In this document: piece after piece, positions 7,629 to 15,993 of the stretch
Layout of the letters: the number at the start of each line of letters is the position of its first letter
Numbering within the stretch: position 1 is the first letter of the stretch
Assembly: GCA_002787815.1 (NCBI GenBank)
Contig: PCUY01000068.1
Location: forward strand, 1-34,329
Source: Bacteroidetes bacterium CG12_big_fil_rev_8_21_14_0_65_60_17
GTDB lineage: Bacteria; Bacteroidota; Rhodothermia; Rhodothermales; UBA10348
Reading direction: 5' to 3'
DNA length: 34,329 bases
The notes under the pieces: model-generated
Seen by the model: only the letters and a program-made list of their open reading frames with translations
Database searches by the model: none
Told to the model about the DNA's origin: nothing
Position numbers and translations under genes: made by a program

Positions 7629-9564
7629 GCGGATTGGAAATGGGATAGGAATCAGCCTCGCGGCCGATGGTTTTGAGCACGGAGAACAGGATGATAAGCC
7701 CGGCCAAGAGACCAATCCACCACGGGAGACCATATCCGGCCGGGATGATGCCGACAACGATGGCCACGAGGCCAACCAGGAGCGCATACGGGAGCTGTGT
7801 GCGGACGTGCTCTATGTGGTCGCATCCAGAGGCCATACTGGACAGGATGGTCGTATCCGAAATGGGCGAACAGTGGTCTCCCCAGACCGATCCGGCGAGC
7901 ACCGTTGAAATGGTGGAATAGAGAATGTGATAATCATGGATAGCCACCATATCATTGGCCTGCATGACCGCCCAGGCCAGCGGTAGGACGAGCGGAAGCA
8001 GGATGCCCATCGTACCCCAACTCGAGCCGGTGGCAAACGCCGTAGCGGCCGCCAATACGAATACGATGGCGGGTATGAGTGCCGCAGGCACGGTATCGCC
8101 CAGCACGGTCACAAGAAAGTCTGCCGTATGAAGAACACTCGTGATCTCCGAAAGCGACCACGCCATGACGAGGATTATCATGGCGAACAGCATGCCTTTG
8201 AGGCCACTGTACCATGATTCAACGACCTCTGCTATCGTCAAAATGCGCTGGCCGACGGAAAGAAGCGCCGCCGTCAGAACGCCGAGCAGTGAGGCCCACA
8301 TGAGCGACTTGTAGGAATCGGCCGATCCGATGATGTCCCTCAGGTTGTCTCCTTCTCCCGTTACATAGAGACTCACCATGACACCCGCGATAAGCACGAG
8401 CACCGGGAGCAATGCGTTCACCATCCGGTGCGGCACGCCTTCCTTGGGAGCGGTTTCACCACTGTCGGCACCAGCCGCTTCGTCCACATTGGCTCCTTCG
8501 CCCAGGACAGCACCTGTGGTCCGGGCGCGGATCTCAGCCTTCAGCATGGGACCATAATCCCGGCCAGTCAATGAGATCATCAGCACAAAAGCGACCGCCA
8601 GGAGGGGATAGAACGAATACGGTACGGAGGATAGAAACAAGCTATACGCGGACTCGTCGAGTCCGTCCAGATTGCGCACCGACGCCCCGATGAGACCAAC
8701 CTCATACCCGATCCATGTCGTAACAAACGCTATGGCCGCAATGGGAGCAGCCGTCGAGTCAACCAGGTAGGCCAGCTTTTCCCTCGATATACGCAGTTTG
8801 TCGGTGACGGGGCGCATGGTATTACCCACGACCAGGGTGTTCGCATAGTCGTCAAAGAAAATTCCTACACCCAGAAGGCTCGTTGCCACCTGGCCACGCT
8901 TGGCCGTGTTGGCCCAGTCCACAATCCTGTTCACCACGCCCTGCATGCCGCCGTTCTTCGATATTATTCCGACCATGCCTCCAATCATGAACGTGAACAG
9001 GATGATGGATGCATGATCGGGGTTGGCCAGTGCGTTCAGGACAAAAACCTGGAATGAACTCAGCAGCCCCATGAGCATGCCACCGAGTGAGACCTCGATG
9101 GCCAGCATGGCTCCCACCCAGATGCCGAGAAAGAGCGCCGGAACCACGCGCTTGAAGAGCAATGCTATGGCAATGGCCAGAAGGGGCGGTAGTATGGACG
9201 TCCACGGGGGAATTTTCCGGATGGGACGCTCCGAAACGCGTACTCCCTGCCGGACAAGTTCAATGGATACCCGCCCCGTTCCTGCGGAAACGACGTCTTC
9301 AGCCACTGGATTCCCGTCTGAATCGAAGGTGATGGGCCACGTGGTGTCACCCAGGCGCAGCTCATAGGCCGACAGCGCCAGTGTGTCCCGCGAAATCTCG
9401 AGCGTAACAGTGAATGGAATGTCTGCGAGGACCACATCCGGACCCGTGATCTCTGTCACCGGAGGGGGCTGTTGCGCCCTGGAACTCTCCGGAAACAGAA
9501 CAAAAATGAACAGAACGACCAGGAAGTTCAGTTTGGACAAACAGTGGCTTAACATGTGATTCAT
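7621..9564 (-). CDS. NhaC-like Na+/H+ antiporter with secreted-type N-terminal domain
   Basis: The 647-residue protein combines a signal-peptide-like N-terminus (hydrophobic residues 13-25, cleavage near SRA-QQ at 30/31), a predicted beta-sandwich of about 80 residues (35-112), and a polytopic transporter beginning at WTSILPPLLA (~121). The membrane part has the family motifs GIFFDDYANTLVVGN and VDSTAAPIAAIAF and a late SVWGDHCSPISDTT. Members exchange sodium for protons or amino acids in the inner membrane; the ligand is not readable. ATG 9564 follows the upp stop by 2 bp; a TTG at 9570 overlapping that stop would add two residues. Ordinary NhaC proteins are about 450-550 residues and lack the N-terminal domain. 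Confidence 0.85.
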   Translation of the reverse strand: MNHMLSHCLSKLNFLVVLFIFVLFPESSRAQQPPPVTEITGPDVVLADIPFTVTLEISRDTLALSAYELRLGDTTWPITFDSDGNPVAEDVVSAGTGRVSIELVRQGVRVSERPIRKIPPWTSILPPLLAIAIALLFKRVVPALFLGIWVGAMLAIEVSLGGMLMGLLSSFQVFVLNALANPDHASIILFTFMIGGMVGIISKNGGMQGVVNRIVDWANTAKRGQVATSLLGVGIFFDDYANTLVVGNTMRPVTDKLRISREKLAYLVDSTAAPIAAIAFVTTWIGYEVGLIGASVRNLDGLDESAYSLFLSSVPYSFYPLLAVAFVLMISLTGRDYGPMLKAEIRARTTGAVLGEGANVDEAAGADSGETAPKEGVPHRMVNALLPVLVLIAGVMVSLYVTGEGDNLRDIIGSADSYKSLMWASLLGVLTAALLSVGQRILTIAEVVESWYSGLKGMLFAMIILVMAWSLSEITSVLHTADFLVTVLGDTVPAALIPAIVFVLAAATAFATGSSWGTMGILLPLVLPLAWAVMQANDMVAIHDYHILYSTISTVLAGSVWGDHCSPISDTTILSSMASGCDHIEHVRTQLPYALLVGLVAIVVGIIPAGYGLPWWIGLLAGLIILFSVLKTIGREADSYPISNPHA

Positions 9565-9566
9565 GG

Positions 9567-10199
9567 TCAAAGGGTTCCGTACGTCCTGTCACCCGCATCT
9601 CCCAATCCAGGGCGTATATAGGCGTTTTCGTCGAGTTCGCGATCCACTACAGCGGTCACGATATACACGTCCGGGTGCGCCTGGCGAAGGACGCGAACCC
9701 CTTCGGGTGCAGCCACGAGGCACACCATCAGAAGCCGTCGGGCACCTGCCGTCTTGAGATGCGAAATGGCCGAGGACGCACTTCCGCCGGTTGCCAGCAT
9801 GGGATCGACGACAACCACGAGTGCAGTTTCCAGTCCCCGTGGAAGATTGGAATAGTAGTCTACGGGTTCGTGCGTGTTCTCATCCCGGTACATGCCCAGG
9901 TGTCCCACCCGGGCTTCCGGCAGGAACCGGATGAATCCATCGACCATACCGAGCCCCGCACGCAGGATAGGCACGACAACCACGGTTTCATCGAGCGCGA
10001 CGCCCTCGGCTGTTTCCAGCGGAGTACGAACGGATACCGGCCGTGTCCGGACACACCGGAGCGCTTCGTACGCCAGGTACGAAGAAGCACCCGACAGGAT
10101 GTGCCTGAATTGGCCGTGCGTCGTCTTTTCATCCCTGAGCAGCGTAACGTCCCGCTGCAACAGGGGATGACCGACAACCTGGACGCCCTCGATCTCCAT
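9567..10199 (-). CDS. upp: uracil phosphoribosyltransferase
   Basis: The 210-residue product matches Upp in length and motifs. VVVPILRAGLGMVDGF is the conserved substrate region, VDPMLATGGSAS the PRPP-binding loop, and YIRPGLGDAGDRTYGT the C-terminal uracil-binding signature. It makes UMP from uracil and PRPP in pyrimidine salvage. ATG 10199 shares one base with the TGA of the upstream symporter (TGATG), so translation is probably coupled. The HPLLQRD start agrees with the family's usual N-terminus. Confidence 0.95.
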   Translation of the reverse strand: MEIEGVQVVGHPLLQRDVTLLRDEKTTHGQFRHILSGASSYLAYEALRCVRTRPVSVRTPLETAEGVALDETVVVVPILRAGLGMVDGFIRFLPEARVGHLGMYRDENTHEPVDYYSNLPRGLETALVVVVDPMLATGGSASSAISHLKTAGARRLLMVCLVAAPEGVRVLRQAHPDVYIVTAVVDRELDENAYIRPGLGDAGDRTYGTL

Positions 10200-11935
10200 C
10201 AGGATGGGTGGCTGGTGCCCTGCGTACCATCCGTACCTGGCACCTTCTTCTTTCGCCCAGGCTGCGTAAGCCACGGTTGACGCTCGAAGTAGCTGTCTGT
10301 GACCTTTTTGAGCAGTCCGGAGAGCAGGACAAGGGTAATCACGTTGGGTAGCGTCACGAGTGACAGCGCCACATCGCCTATATCCCAGATCGTTGTCACC
10401 GCAAGAACGGCTCCTACGAAGTGGAATATCAGGAATACGACCTTGTACGGCAGAATGGCTTTCTGGCCCCAGATGTAGTTGGCGCACCGGTCCCCGTAAT
10501 AACTCCACGATATGGCCGTTGAAATGGCAAACAGGAAGACGGCAATCAGTACCAGGTACCGCCCGAATGCACCCAGCCCTATGGGATCAAGACCACGCTG
10601 AAAGCCGAGCGATGTCATGGGAGAGGAGTTCAGGACGGCATCGCCATAGAGGACGGTATACTCCGTACCGTCGTCACCCACGGCGCGGGCCTGGGAAGGC
10701 AGAATGGTCCCGGAGAAAATAACCTGCTGGTCGGGATCGACAAAGAACTGGTCAACAGCCACGTCGTAATAAGCCAAGCGCGGCTCGGTCACAGGCACGG
10801 CAGGAGATCCATCGACGATGTCGTAGCTCTCCGGTGGCAATGCAATATCAATGCGGCCTGTCTCGCGCGGAGCCACCCACGAGACGTTGCCGTCCGTGAA
10901 CGAGATCTGCGTCGGAACTTTGGCCACGTTCGCGCCCGTCAGCACAATCACCAGACCGGTCATGGTGCAGATCACGATCGTATCAATGAACGGCTCCAGA
11001 AGCGCCACAACGCCTTCGGAAACCGGCTCGTCCGTTTTTGCAGCCGAATGGGCAATGGGCGCCGACCCCTGGCCTGCTTCGTTCGAGAACAATCCACGCT
11101 GGACTCCATAGCGGAGCGTGAAAATGAAAACACCGACACCCGTACCAGCCACACCGGCCGTCGGGTTGAATGCCTCGGTGAAAATCGTCGCGAAAGCTGG
11201 CAGCACCGCTTCGTAGTTGATGAACAGGATGGTGAGTGCAGCCAGCACGTAGAGACCTGCCATGACCGGCGCGAGGATACTCGTAACACGTCCAATCCGG
11301 CTTATTCCACCAATGATCACGAAACCGACAATACCCGCGGTCAGCAGACCGGTCGCCCACGTTGCGACACCGAATGTGTCGCTCATCTGTGTGGCGATCG
11401 TGTTGGCCTGGATGGCGTTACCCGTCATGAACGACGTGATCATGAGCATGAAGGCGAAAAAGAGTGCCACCGGTTTCCAATTCCAACCGAACACATCCTT
11501 CATGCCCCGTTCAATGTAATACATGGGCCCGCCGGCGACGCTGCCGGCCATGCGCCCCCCATCCATCTGAACACGATAGTGCTGAGCGAGTGTGACCTCC
11601 GAATATTTGGTGGCCATACCGAAGATGGCGGTCACCCACATCCAGAAGAGCGCACCCGGCCCTCCCCAGTGGATGGCAAGCGCAACACCGGCAATATTAC
11701 CGATCCCAACCGTTGCCGAGAGCGCTGTCGTGAGGGCCTGGAAGTGCGACACGTCTCCGGGCTCCTCATCATCGTCGTAACGGCCTGTCGTAACGGCGAA
11801 GCCATGACCAAGACGTCGGATCTGGATGAAACCGAGCCTGAGTGTGAGGAACGCACCCGCGCCGAGAAGTCCCACCACCAGGACAGGTGACAGGAAATGG
11901 TTGATCAGGTCTATGTAATGCGCCAGTAAATCCAT
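10199..11935 (-). CDS. AGCS-family sodium:alanine/glycine symporter with a large inserted loop
   Basis: The 578-residue polytopic protein has the AGCS hallmarks ATVGIGNIAGVA, GGPGALFWMW, GGPMYYIERG, RGLFSNEAGQGSAPIAH and FAISTAISWSYYG. It imports alanine or glycine with sodium. Between the helix ending VIVLTGANV (~347) and the SLGFQRGLDPIG segment (~442) there are about 95 polar, beta-rich residues absent from standard members, which are about 450-490 long. A candidate promoter and palindrome lie in the 98-bp gap upstream, so this gene may begin its own transcript within the array. Confidence 0.9.
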   Translation of the reverse strand: MDLLAHYIDLINHFLSPVLVVGLLGAGAFLTLRLGFIQIRRLGHGFAVTTGRYDDDEEPGDVSHFQALTTALSATVGIGNIAGVALAIHWGGPGALFWMWVTAIFGMATKYSEVTLAQHYRVQMDGGRMAGSVAGGPMYYIERGMKDVFGWNWKPVALFFAFMLMITSFMTGNAIQANTIATQMSDTFGVATWATGLLTAGIVGFVIIGGISRIGRVTSILAPVMAGLYVLAALTILFINYEAVLPAFATIFTEAFNPTAGVAGTGVGVFIFTLRYGVQRGLFSNEAGQGSAPIAHSAAKTDEPVSEGVVALLEPFIDTIVICTMTGLVIVLTGANVAKVPTQISFTDGNVSWVAPRETGRIDIALPPESYDIVDGSPAVPVTEPRLAYYDVAVDQFFVDPDQQVIFSGTILPSQARAVGDDGTEYTVLYGDAVLNSSPMTSLGFQRGLDPIGLGAFGRYLVLIAVFLFAISTAISWSYYGDRCANYIWGQKAILPYKVVFLIFHFVGAVLAVTTIWDIGDVALSLVTLPNVITLVLLSGLLKKVTDSYFERQPWLTQPGRKKKVPGTDGTQGTSHPS

Positions 11936-11989
11936 GGAATGTTGGTATCGAGGGTTTGGGTGCGGTTCATGAAAACATCATGTGCGACG

Positions 11990-12018
11990 AATATAACCTG
12001 TGCCGATTCTGCGGGCAA
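11990..12018 (-). promoter_or_regulatory. candidate promoter of the symporter-upp-antiporter-cupin unit
   Basis: On the minus strand TTGCCC (12013-12018) is separated by 17 bp from TATATT (11990-11995). It nearly repeats the promoter proposed for the tRNAs at 254-283. It sits in the only sizeable gap (98 bp) of this part of the array, about 55 bp before the symporter start. The evidence is sequence match and placement only. Confidence 0.5.
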
Positions 12019-12026
12019 CCGCAGAA
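12007..12026. promoter_or_regulatory. perfect inverted repeat overlapping the -35 box (operator or ftsE-end hairpin)
   Basis: TTCTGCGG-GCAA-CCGCAGAA is a perfect 8-bp inverted repeat with a 4-base centre. It covers the TTGCCC -35 element of the candidate symporter promoter and lies 8 bp after the FtsE-like stop codon. No T tract follows on the minus strand, so it is a poor intrinsic terminator. An operator for a dimeric repressor is the simpler reading, but no regulator can be named. Confidence 0.45.
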
Positions 12027-12033
12027 AAGCGCG

Positions 12034-12723
12034 TCAGCCTTTGAGGCTCGCCGGGTCCACTTCCACGATGCGACGGTTCAGCACGGCAAGCGTCCGGGAA
12101 GGCCACCGTCGTACCAGTCGGTAATCGTGCGTTGCCATGATGACAGTCATACCCTGTTGATTCAGCCCCACCAGTACCTTCTGGATGTCCGACGCCACAC
12201 CTGGATCCAGGTTACCGGTCGGCTCATCTGCCAGAACGACCCACGGCTCATTCACGATGGCACGGGCTATGACAACGCGCTGCTGTTCACCACCGGACAG
12301 CTCATGGGGAAACCGTCGTTGCTTCGGTGTCAAGCCAACCCGGGCAAGCACCTGCAGGACCCGGTTTTTGACTTCCTTGCCGGATTTACCCGTGACGTAC
12401 AGCGCGAAAGCCACGTTGTCGAATACATTCCGGTCAGGCAGCAACTGGAAATCCTGAAAAACAATGCCGATGGCACGTCTCAGGTAGGGGGTATCGCCTG
12501 CGACGCGTCCATCCCACGTGAAGTCCGCGATCCGGACTTCCCCTGATGTGGGTTTGGCGTCCCGGTACAACAATTTGAGGAGTGAAGACTTGCCGCTCCC
12601 GGTTGGCCCCACCAGATACACGAATTCGCCGCGTGTAATACGGAAAGATACATCCTCCAGCACCGGCTTCTGCCCCCCATCGGGAAGTGGCCATGCAATT
12701 GAAACGTCGCGGAACTCAATCAT
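12034..12723 (-). CDS. ftsE: FtsE-like ABC transporter ATP-binding protein
   Basis: The 229-residue ATPase has Walker [10 protein letters not shown] (39-47), Q-loop [15 protein letters not shown], signature LSGGEQQR (142-149), Walker [10 protein letters not shown] (162-170) and switch His in MATHD (199). The Q-loop wording and length are typical of FtsE, which pairs with FtsX to control peptidoglycan hydrolases at the septum. No ftsX is adjacent: upstream is a methyltransferase and downstream an amino-acid symporter. A LolD/MacB-type role is possible. The start overlaps the methyltransferase stop by 8 bp. Confidence 0.8.
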   Translation of the reverse strand: MIEFRDVSIAWPLPDGGQKPVLEDVSFRITRGEFVYLVGPTGSGKSSLLKLLYRDAKPTSGEVRIADFTWDGRVAGDTPYLRRAIGIVFQDFQLLPDRNVFDNVAFALYVTGKSGKEVKNRVLQVLARVGLTPKQRRFPHELSGGEQQRVVIARAIVNEPWVVLADEPTGNLDPGVASDIQKVLVGLNQQGMTVIMATHDYRLVRRWPSRTLAVLNRRIVEVDPASLKG

Positions 12724-13480
12724 GGGATGCTGCCTCTACGACCCAGTGGATCCGCTCTGCACGGTCATCTGCATGGTCCAGCGAAAATCCGTCGTAGGCC
12801 GCAACTACATCAAACCCCGTGGCGCGGAGCATGCGCTGCATCTCGCCCATGGTCCATGCCCGCTCCACGTGAACTTCTTCAAATGAGCCCTCAGGCACGG
12901 TCAGTTCGAAACGGGTCGTGTGTATGGCATCTTTTTCGTCGTACGTGCTCTGCCGCAGCCATGAACCAGCCTCCGATGTGCCCTCATCCTCGAAAAAGTA
13001 TTTATTATTGATGGAGTTGGTTGGCGTTGACTGATCAAAAATGAACACGCCCCCCGGAGAAAGCAGCGCCTTGACCTCAGCGAGCATCTGCAGCACGTCT
13101 TCCTCGTCGAGAAGATAGTTCACACCGTCGAACAGCAGGAATATGACGTCATAGGGCGCACCATCCTGCATGTCATTGAGGAACGATCCACCAGGAAATC
13201 GTACCTCTCGCAGATCGCGTACCCGGCCTTCCAGACGCCGCGCTGCACAGGCCAACATGGTTGCCGATCCGTCTGTCGCCGTGTATTCAAGACGCCGACG
13301 GGCCAGCAGGTGCCAGGCGAACTGTCCCGTACCGCACGCAAGCTCTGCTGCTGTGCGGGGCTCCTTTCCGTGCTCATCAAGGACGTGGTCCACATAGTCG
13401 GCCCACGCTTCAAAGTCCACGTAATCCATGACGTCATCATAGAGCAGGGCGAGCACAGAATACGGGCTGACGTTGATCAT
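12716..13480 (-). CDS. class I SAM-dependent methyltransferase
   Basis: The 254-residue protein starts with YSVLALLYDDVMDYVDFEAW, common in small-molecule methyltransferases of this fold. Motif I is ELACGTGQFAWHL, with an acidic ATDGSATML motif II and YDVIFLLFDGVNYL in motif IV. A late LLSPGGVFIFD strand completes the SAM-binding Rossmann core. The methyl acceptor is unknown. Its ATG overlaps the pdxA stop (ATGA) and its stop overlaps the ftsE start, so the three are probably translated together. Neither neighbour makes its substrate obvious. Confidence 0.85.
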   Translation of the reverse strand: MINVSPYSVLALLYDDVMDYVDFEAWADYVDHVLDEHGKEPRTAAELACGTGQFAWHLLARRRLEYTATDGSATMLACAARRLEGRVRDLREVRFPGGSFLNDMQDGAPYDVIFLLFDGVNYLLDEEDVLQMLAEVKALLSPGGVFIFDQSTPTNSINNKYFFEDEGTSEAGSWLRQSTYDEKDAIHTTRFELTVPEGSFEEVHVERAWTMGEMQRMLRATGFDVVAAYDGFSLDHADDRAERIHWVVEAASHD

Positions 13481-14493
13481 AATCTCGTAACCGTCATATG
13501 ACAGGCCGTCCGAATGGCTTCGCGTGTACTGTCTGCGCGGGCCACTCCACGACCCGCAATACCGAATGCCGTGCCGTGGTCGGGAGACGTGCGAACAAAA
13601 GGCAGCCCGAGTGTCACGTTGACACCCCGACCAAATGAAAGTGCCTTGAATGGAGCCAGTCCCTGGTCGTGGTACATGGCCAGAATACAGTCTACATCCC
13701 CGTGAGAACCGGAGCCGAAAAACCCGTCAGCCGGGAATGGCCCTCTTGCATCGATGCCCTCGGCGCGCGCGCGCTCAATGGCCGGCTCAATACACACGGC
13801 CTCCTCTGTTCCCAGTACGCCACCATCACCCGCGTGGGGATTCAATCCCAACACGGCAATGCGGGGTGATGCGACGGCAAAGCCTGTCCGAAGCCCATGA
13901 TCAATCGTATGCAGGTGCGTCAGAACGAGGTCCGTGGAAAGCGCAGTGGCCACGCTTGATAGCGGAATATGACCGGTCGCAACGGCAACCCGAAGATCAT
14001 CGGAAACTAGCATCATGGTCACGTGTGCAGCCCCCGTCCGCGCAGCCAGAAACTCCGTATGTCCCGGAATGGCGTACCCTCCGAGATGAACAGCCTCTTT
14101 GGAAATTGGTGCCGTGACGATGGCGTCGGCCTCTCCGGCCAGACACAGGTCCACGGCCCGTTCAACAGACCACATGGCACGCTGCCCGGCTTCGGCCGAG
14201 AGCCGACCGGGCTCGGCGGTGAAGGAGGCGTCAGCCGCCGCAGGTTCATTCGTATTCGCCGGCGTGTCCACGGCGGTCAACACTACGCGGATTCCATGGA
14301 GAGAAACCCCTCCGCGCTCCAGTGCTGCGCGTCCGAACTCGGCGGCAAGCACCGATCCTGGGCCCAGCAGAATGAATTCCATCGTACAGGAACGACACAG
14401 CGTTTCGTCCCGGAGCGCCTTGAATACGACCTCCGGACCAATCCCATTGGGGTCGCCGAGCGTGCACGCAATCCGGACGGGCGGTCTGGTCAT
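13477..14493 (-). CDS. pdxA: 4-hydroxythreonine-4-phosphate dehydrogenase
   Basis: The 338-residue protein matches PdxA throughout: RIACTLGDPNGIGPEV at the N-terminus, APISKEAVHLGGYAIPGHTE in the middle, LGLNPHAGDGG, and DCILAMYHDQGLAPFK with metal-binding His and Asp. It oxidises 4-phosphohydroxy-L-threonine in the DXP-dependent pyridoxal-phosphate pathway. I choose ATG 14493, one base after the aminopeptidase stop, because homology begins there; an in-frame GTG at 14520 adds nine residues without conservation. pdxH lies 4.5 kb upstream on the same strand. Confidence 0.95.
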   Translation of the reverse strand: MTRPPVRIACTLGDPNGIGPEVVFKALRDETLCRSCTMEFILLGPGSVLAAEFGRAALERGGVSLHGIRVVLTAVDTPANTNEPAAADASFTAEPGRLSAEAGQRAMWSVERAVDLCLAGEADAIVTAPISKEAVHLGGYAIPGHTEFLAARTGAAHVTMMLVSDDLRVAVATGHIPLSSVATALSTDLVLTHLHTIDHGLRTGFAVASPRIAVLGLNPHAGDGGVLGTEEAVCIEPAIERARAEGIDARGPFPADGFFGSGSHGDVDCILAMYHDQGLAPFKALSFGRGVNVTLGLPFVRTSPDHGTAFGIAGRGVARADSTREAIRTACHMTVTRL

Positions 14494-14494
14494 G

Positions 14495-15988
14495 TCACCG
14501 CTTTGACTCGGCATAGGCACGCATGAACTCTACAAGCAGACGTACGCCGAAACCGGTTCCTCCGATGGGCCGGTATGGCCGTGCCTTGTGTGTGAACGCT
14601 ACTCCTGCTATATCCACGTGTACCCACGGATAGTCCACGAAGTGCTCCAGGAATTTGGCAGCGGTAATGCACCCTCCTTCGCGGCCACCCACATTCCTGA
14701 GATCAGCCACTTCCGATTTCAGCTGTTCCTTGTATTCTTCGTACATGGGGAGCGGGTGCACACGGTCGCCCGATGCCTCTCCCGCCCGGACCATGGCCTC
14801 TATGCGTTCGGCTGCTTTTGAATTATGTGTCGTCAAGACGGGAGCGGCCTGATCGCCCATCGCCACCGCCGCAGACCCCGTGAGTGTGGCAATATCAATT
14901 ACAATGTCGGGAGAAAAATTTGCGGCGTACGACAAGGCATCAGCGAGCACCATGCGGCCCTCTGCGTCGGTATTGAGGACCTCCACGGTTGCACCCGAAT
15001 GCATCTTTATGACGTCTCCCGGCACGTAGGCCTGCTCACCGGGCCGGTTGTCCGTGGCCGGAATGAGTCCCACCACATGAATGGGAAGATCCATCTTGGC
15101 AATGGCCTCGAACGCACCGATTACGGCCGCCGCGCCCGACATGTCCGACTTCATGTAATCCATGGAATCCTTCGTCGGTTTGAGCGAAAGACCCCCCGTG
15201 TCGAACACTATCCCCTTGCCCACCAGCACAAGTGGGCGGTCATTACGGGCATTTTCCGGCTTGAATTCGAGCACATTGAACGTTGGTGGGTCCTGCGAGC
15301 CCATGTTTACGGCAAGCAGGCCACCCATGCCTTCTTCCTCGATCAGTTCCTTGTCCCAGACAGACACCTCGAATCCGTTCTTCTTGCCGGACTTCTCAAT
15401 GGCCCGCGAGAGCAGGACGGGCTTCTTGTCATTGGGCGACATGTTGATCAAATCCCTTGCTGAGCACACGGCCTCGGATACAATGCGGCCACGATCTGCC
15501 CCGCGACGGACCAGTTTGTCCTGCTCCTCGGTCTGGATGACCAATCGCTGGGGTCCATCGTCTTCCGACACATCCGTCTGATACCGTGTAAACCGATAGG
15601 ATCCCAACATGAATCCTTCGACCAGGGCCTGGGAAGCCATATCCCCGTCCAGATCCAACTTCGGTACACCGATGCCTACCGTCTCAGATCGTGTCCTGAT
15701 GGCCACACCGGCACCGACGGCGGCCGCCTGTCGGAGGCGCTCGGCAGTGACGTCCATGGATTCTCCCAGTCCGACAACCAACAGTCTCTTGGCCGTTCCC
15801 TTCTCAGGATAGATAATCAGGGTCTCGCCCGATTCACCGGAAAAATCCGAGCGCGCCCGAACAACGGCATCGCCAAACGATGCGACCAGGGCCTCCAGGC
15901 CATCACCTGACTCTTCTTCCGTTGCCGGAACGACAAGCAGGTCTACGTCCAACTCTGACAGGGCTATGGTCGATACTGATACTTTCAT
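14495..15988 (-). CDS. pepA: leucyl aminopeptidase (M17 family)
   Basis: The 497-residue enzyme has the M17 metal-site motifs: VGKGIVFDTGGLSLKP with the catalytic Lys, MKSDMSGAAAV, the family signature NTDAEGRMVLADAL, and a late GGREGGCITAAKFLEHF. Members are hexameric di-zinc or manganese aminopeptidases that trim N-terminal residues in the cytoplasm. ATG 15988 lies 5 bases beyond the DHH gene stop; an in-frame TTG at 15997 would add three residues. A 20-30-residue acidic stretch is present in the N-terminal macro-like domain. It may work with the M61 protease two genes upstream in peptide use. Confidence 0.93.
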   Translation of the reverse strand: MKVSVSTIALSELDVDLLVVPATEEESGDGLEALVASFGDAVVRARSDFSGESGETLIIYPEKGTAKRLLVVGLGESMDVTAERLRQAAAVGAGVAIRTRSETVGIGVPKLDLDGDMASQALVEGFMLGSYRFTRYQTDVSEDDGPQRLVIQTEEQDKLVRRGADRGRIVSEAVCSARDLINMSPNDKKPVLLSRAIEKSGKKNGFEVSVWDKELIEEEGMGGLLAVNMGSQDPPTFNVLEFKPENARNDRPLVLVGKGIVFDTGGLSLKPTKDSMDYMKSDMSGAAAVIGAFEAIAKMDLPIHVVGLIPATDNRPGEQAYVPGDVIKMHSGATVEVLNTDAEGRMVLADALSYAANFSPDIVIDIATLTGSAAVAMGDQAAPVLTTHNSKAAERIEAMVRAGEASGDRVHPLPMYEEYKEQLKSEVADLRNVGGREGGCITAAKFLEHFVDYPWVHVDIAGVAFTHKARPYRPIGGTGFGVRLLVEFMRAYAESKR

Positions 15989-15993
15989 GCGAG

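Noticed and set aside
13762-13776. Alternating GC run that could form Z-DNA
   Set aside because: It is short and explained by Arg/Ala codons in pdxA.
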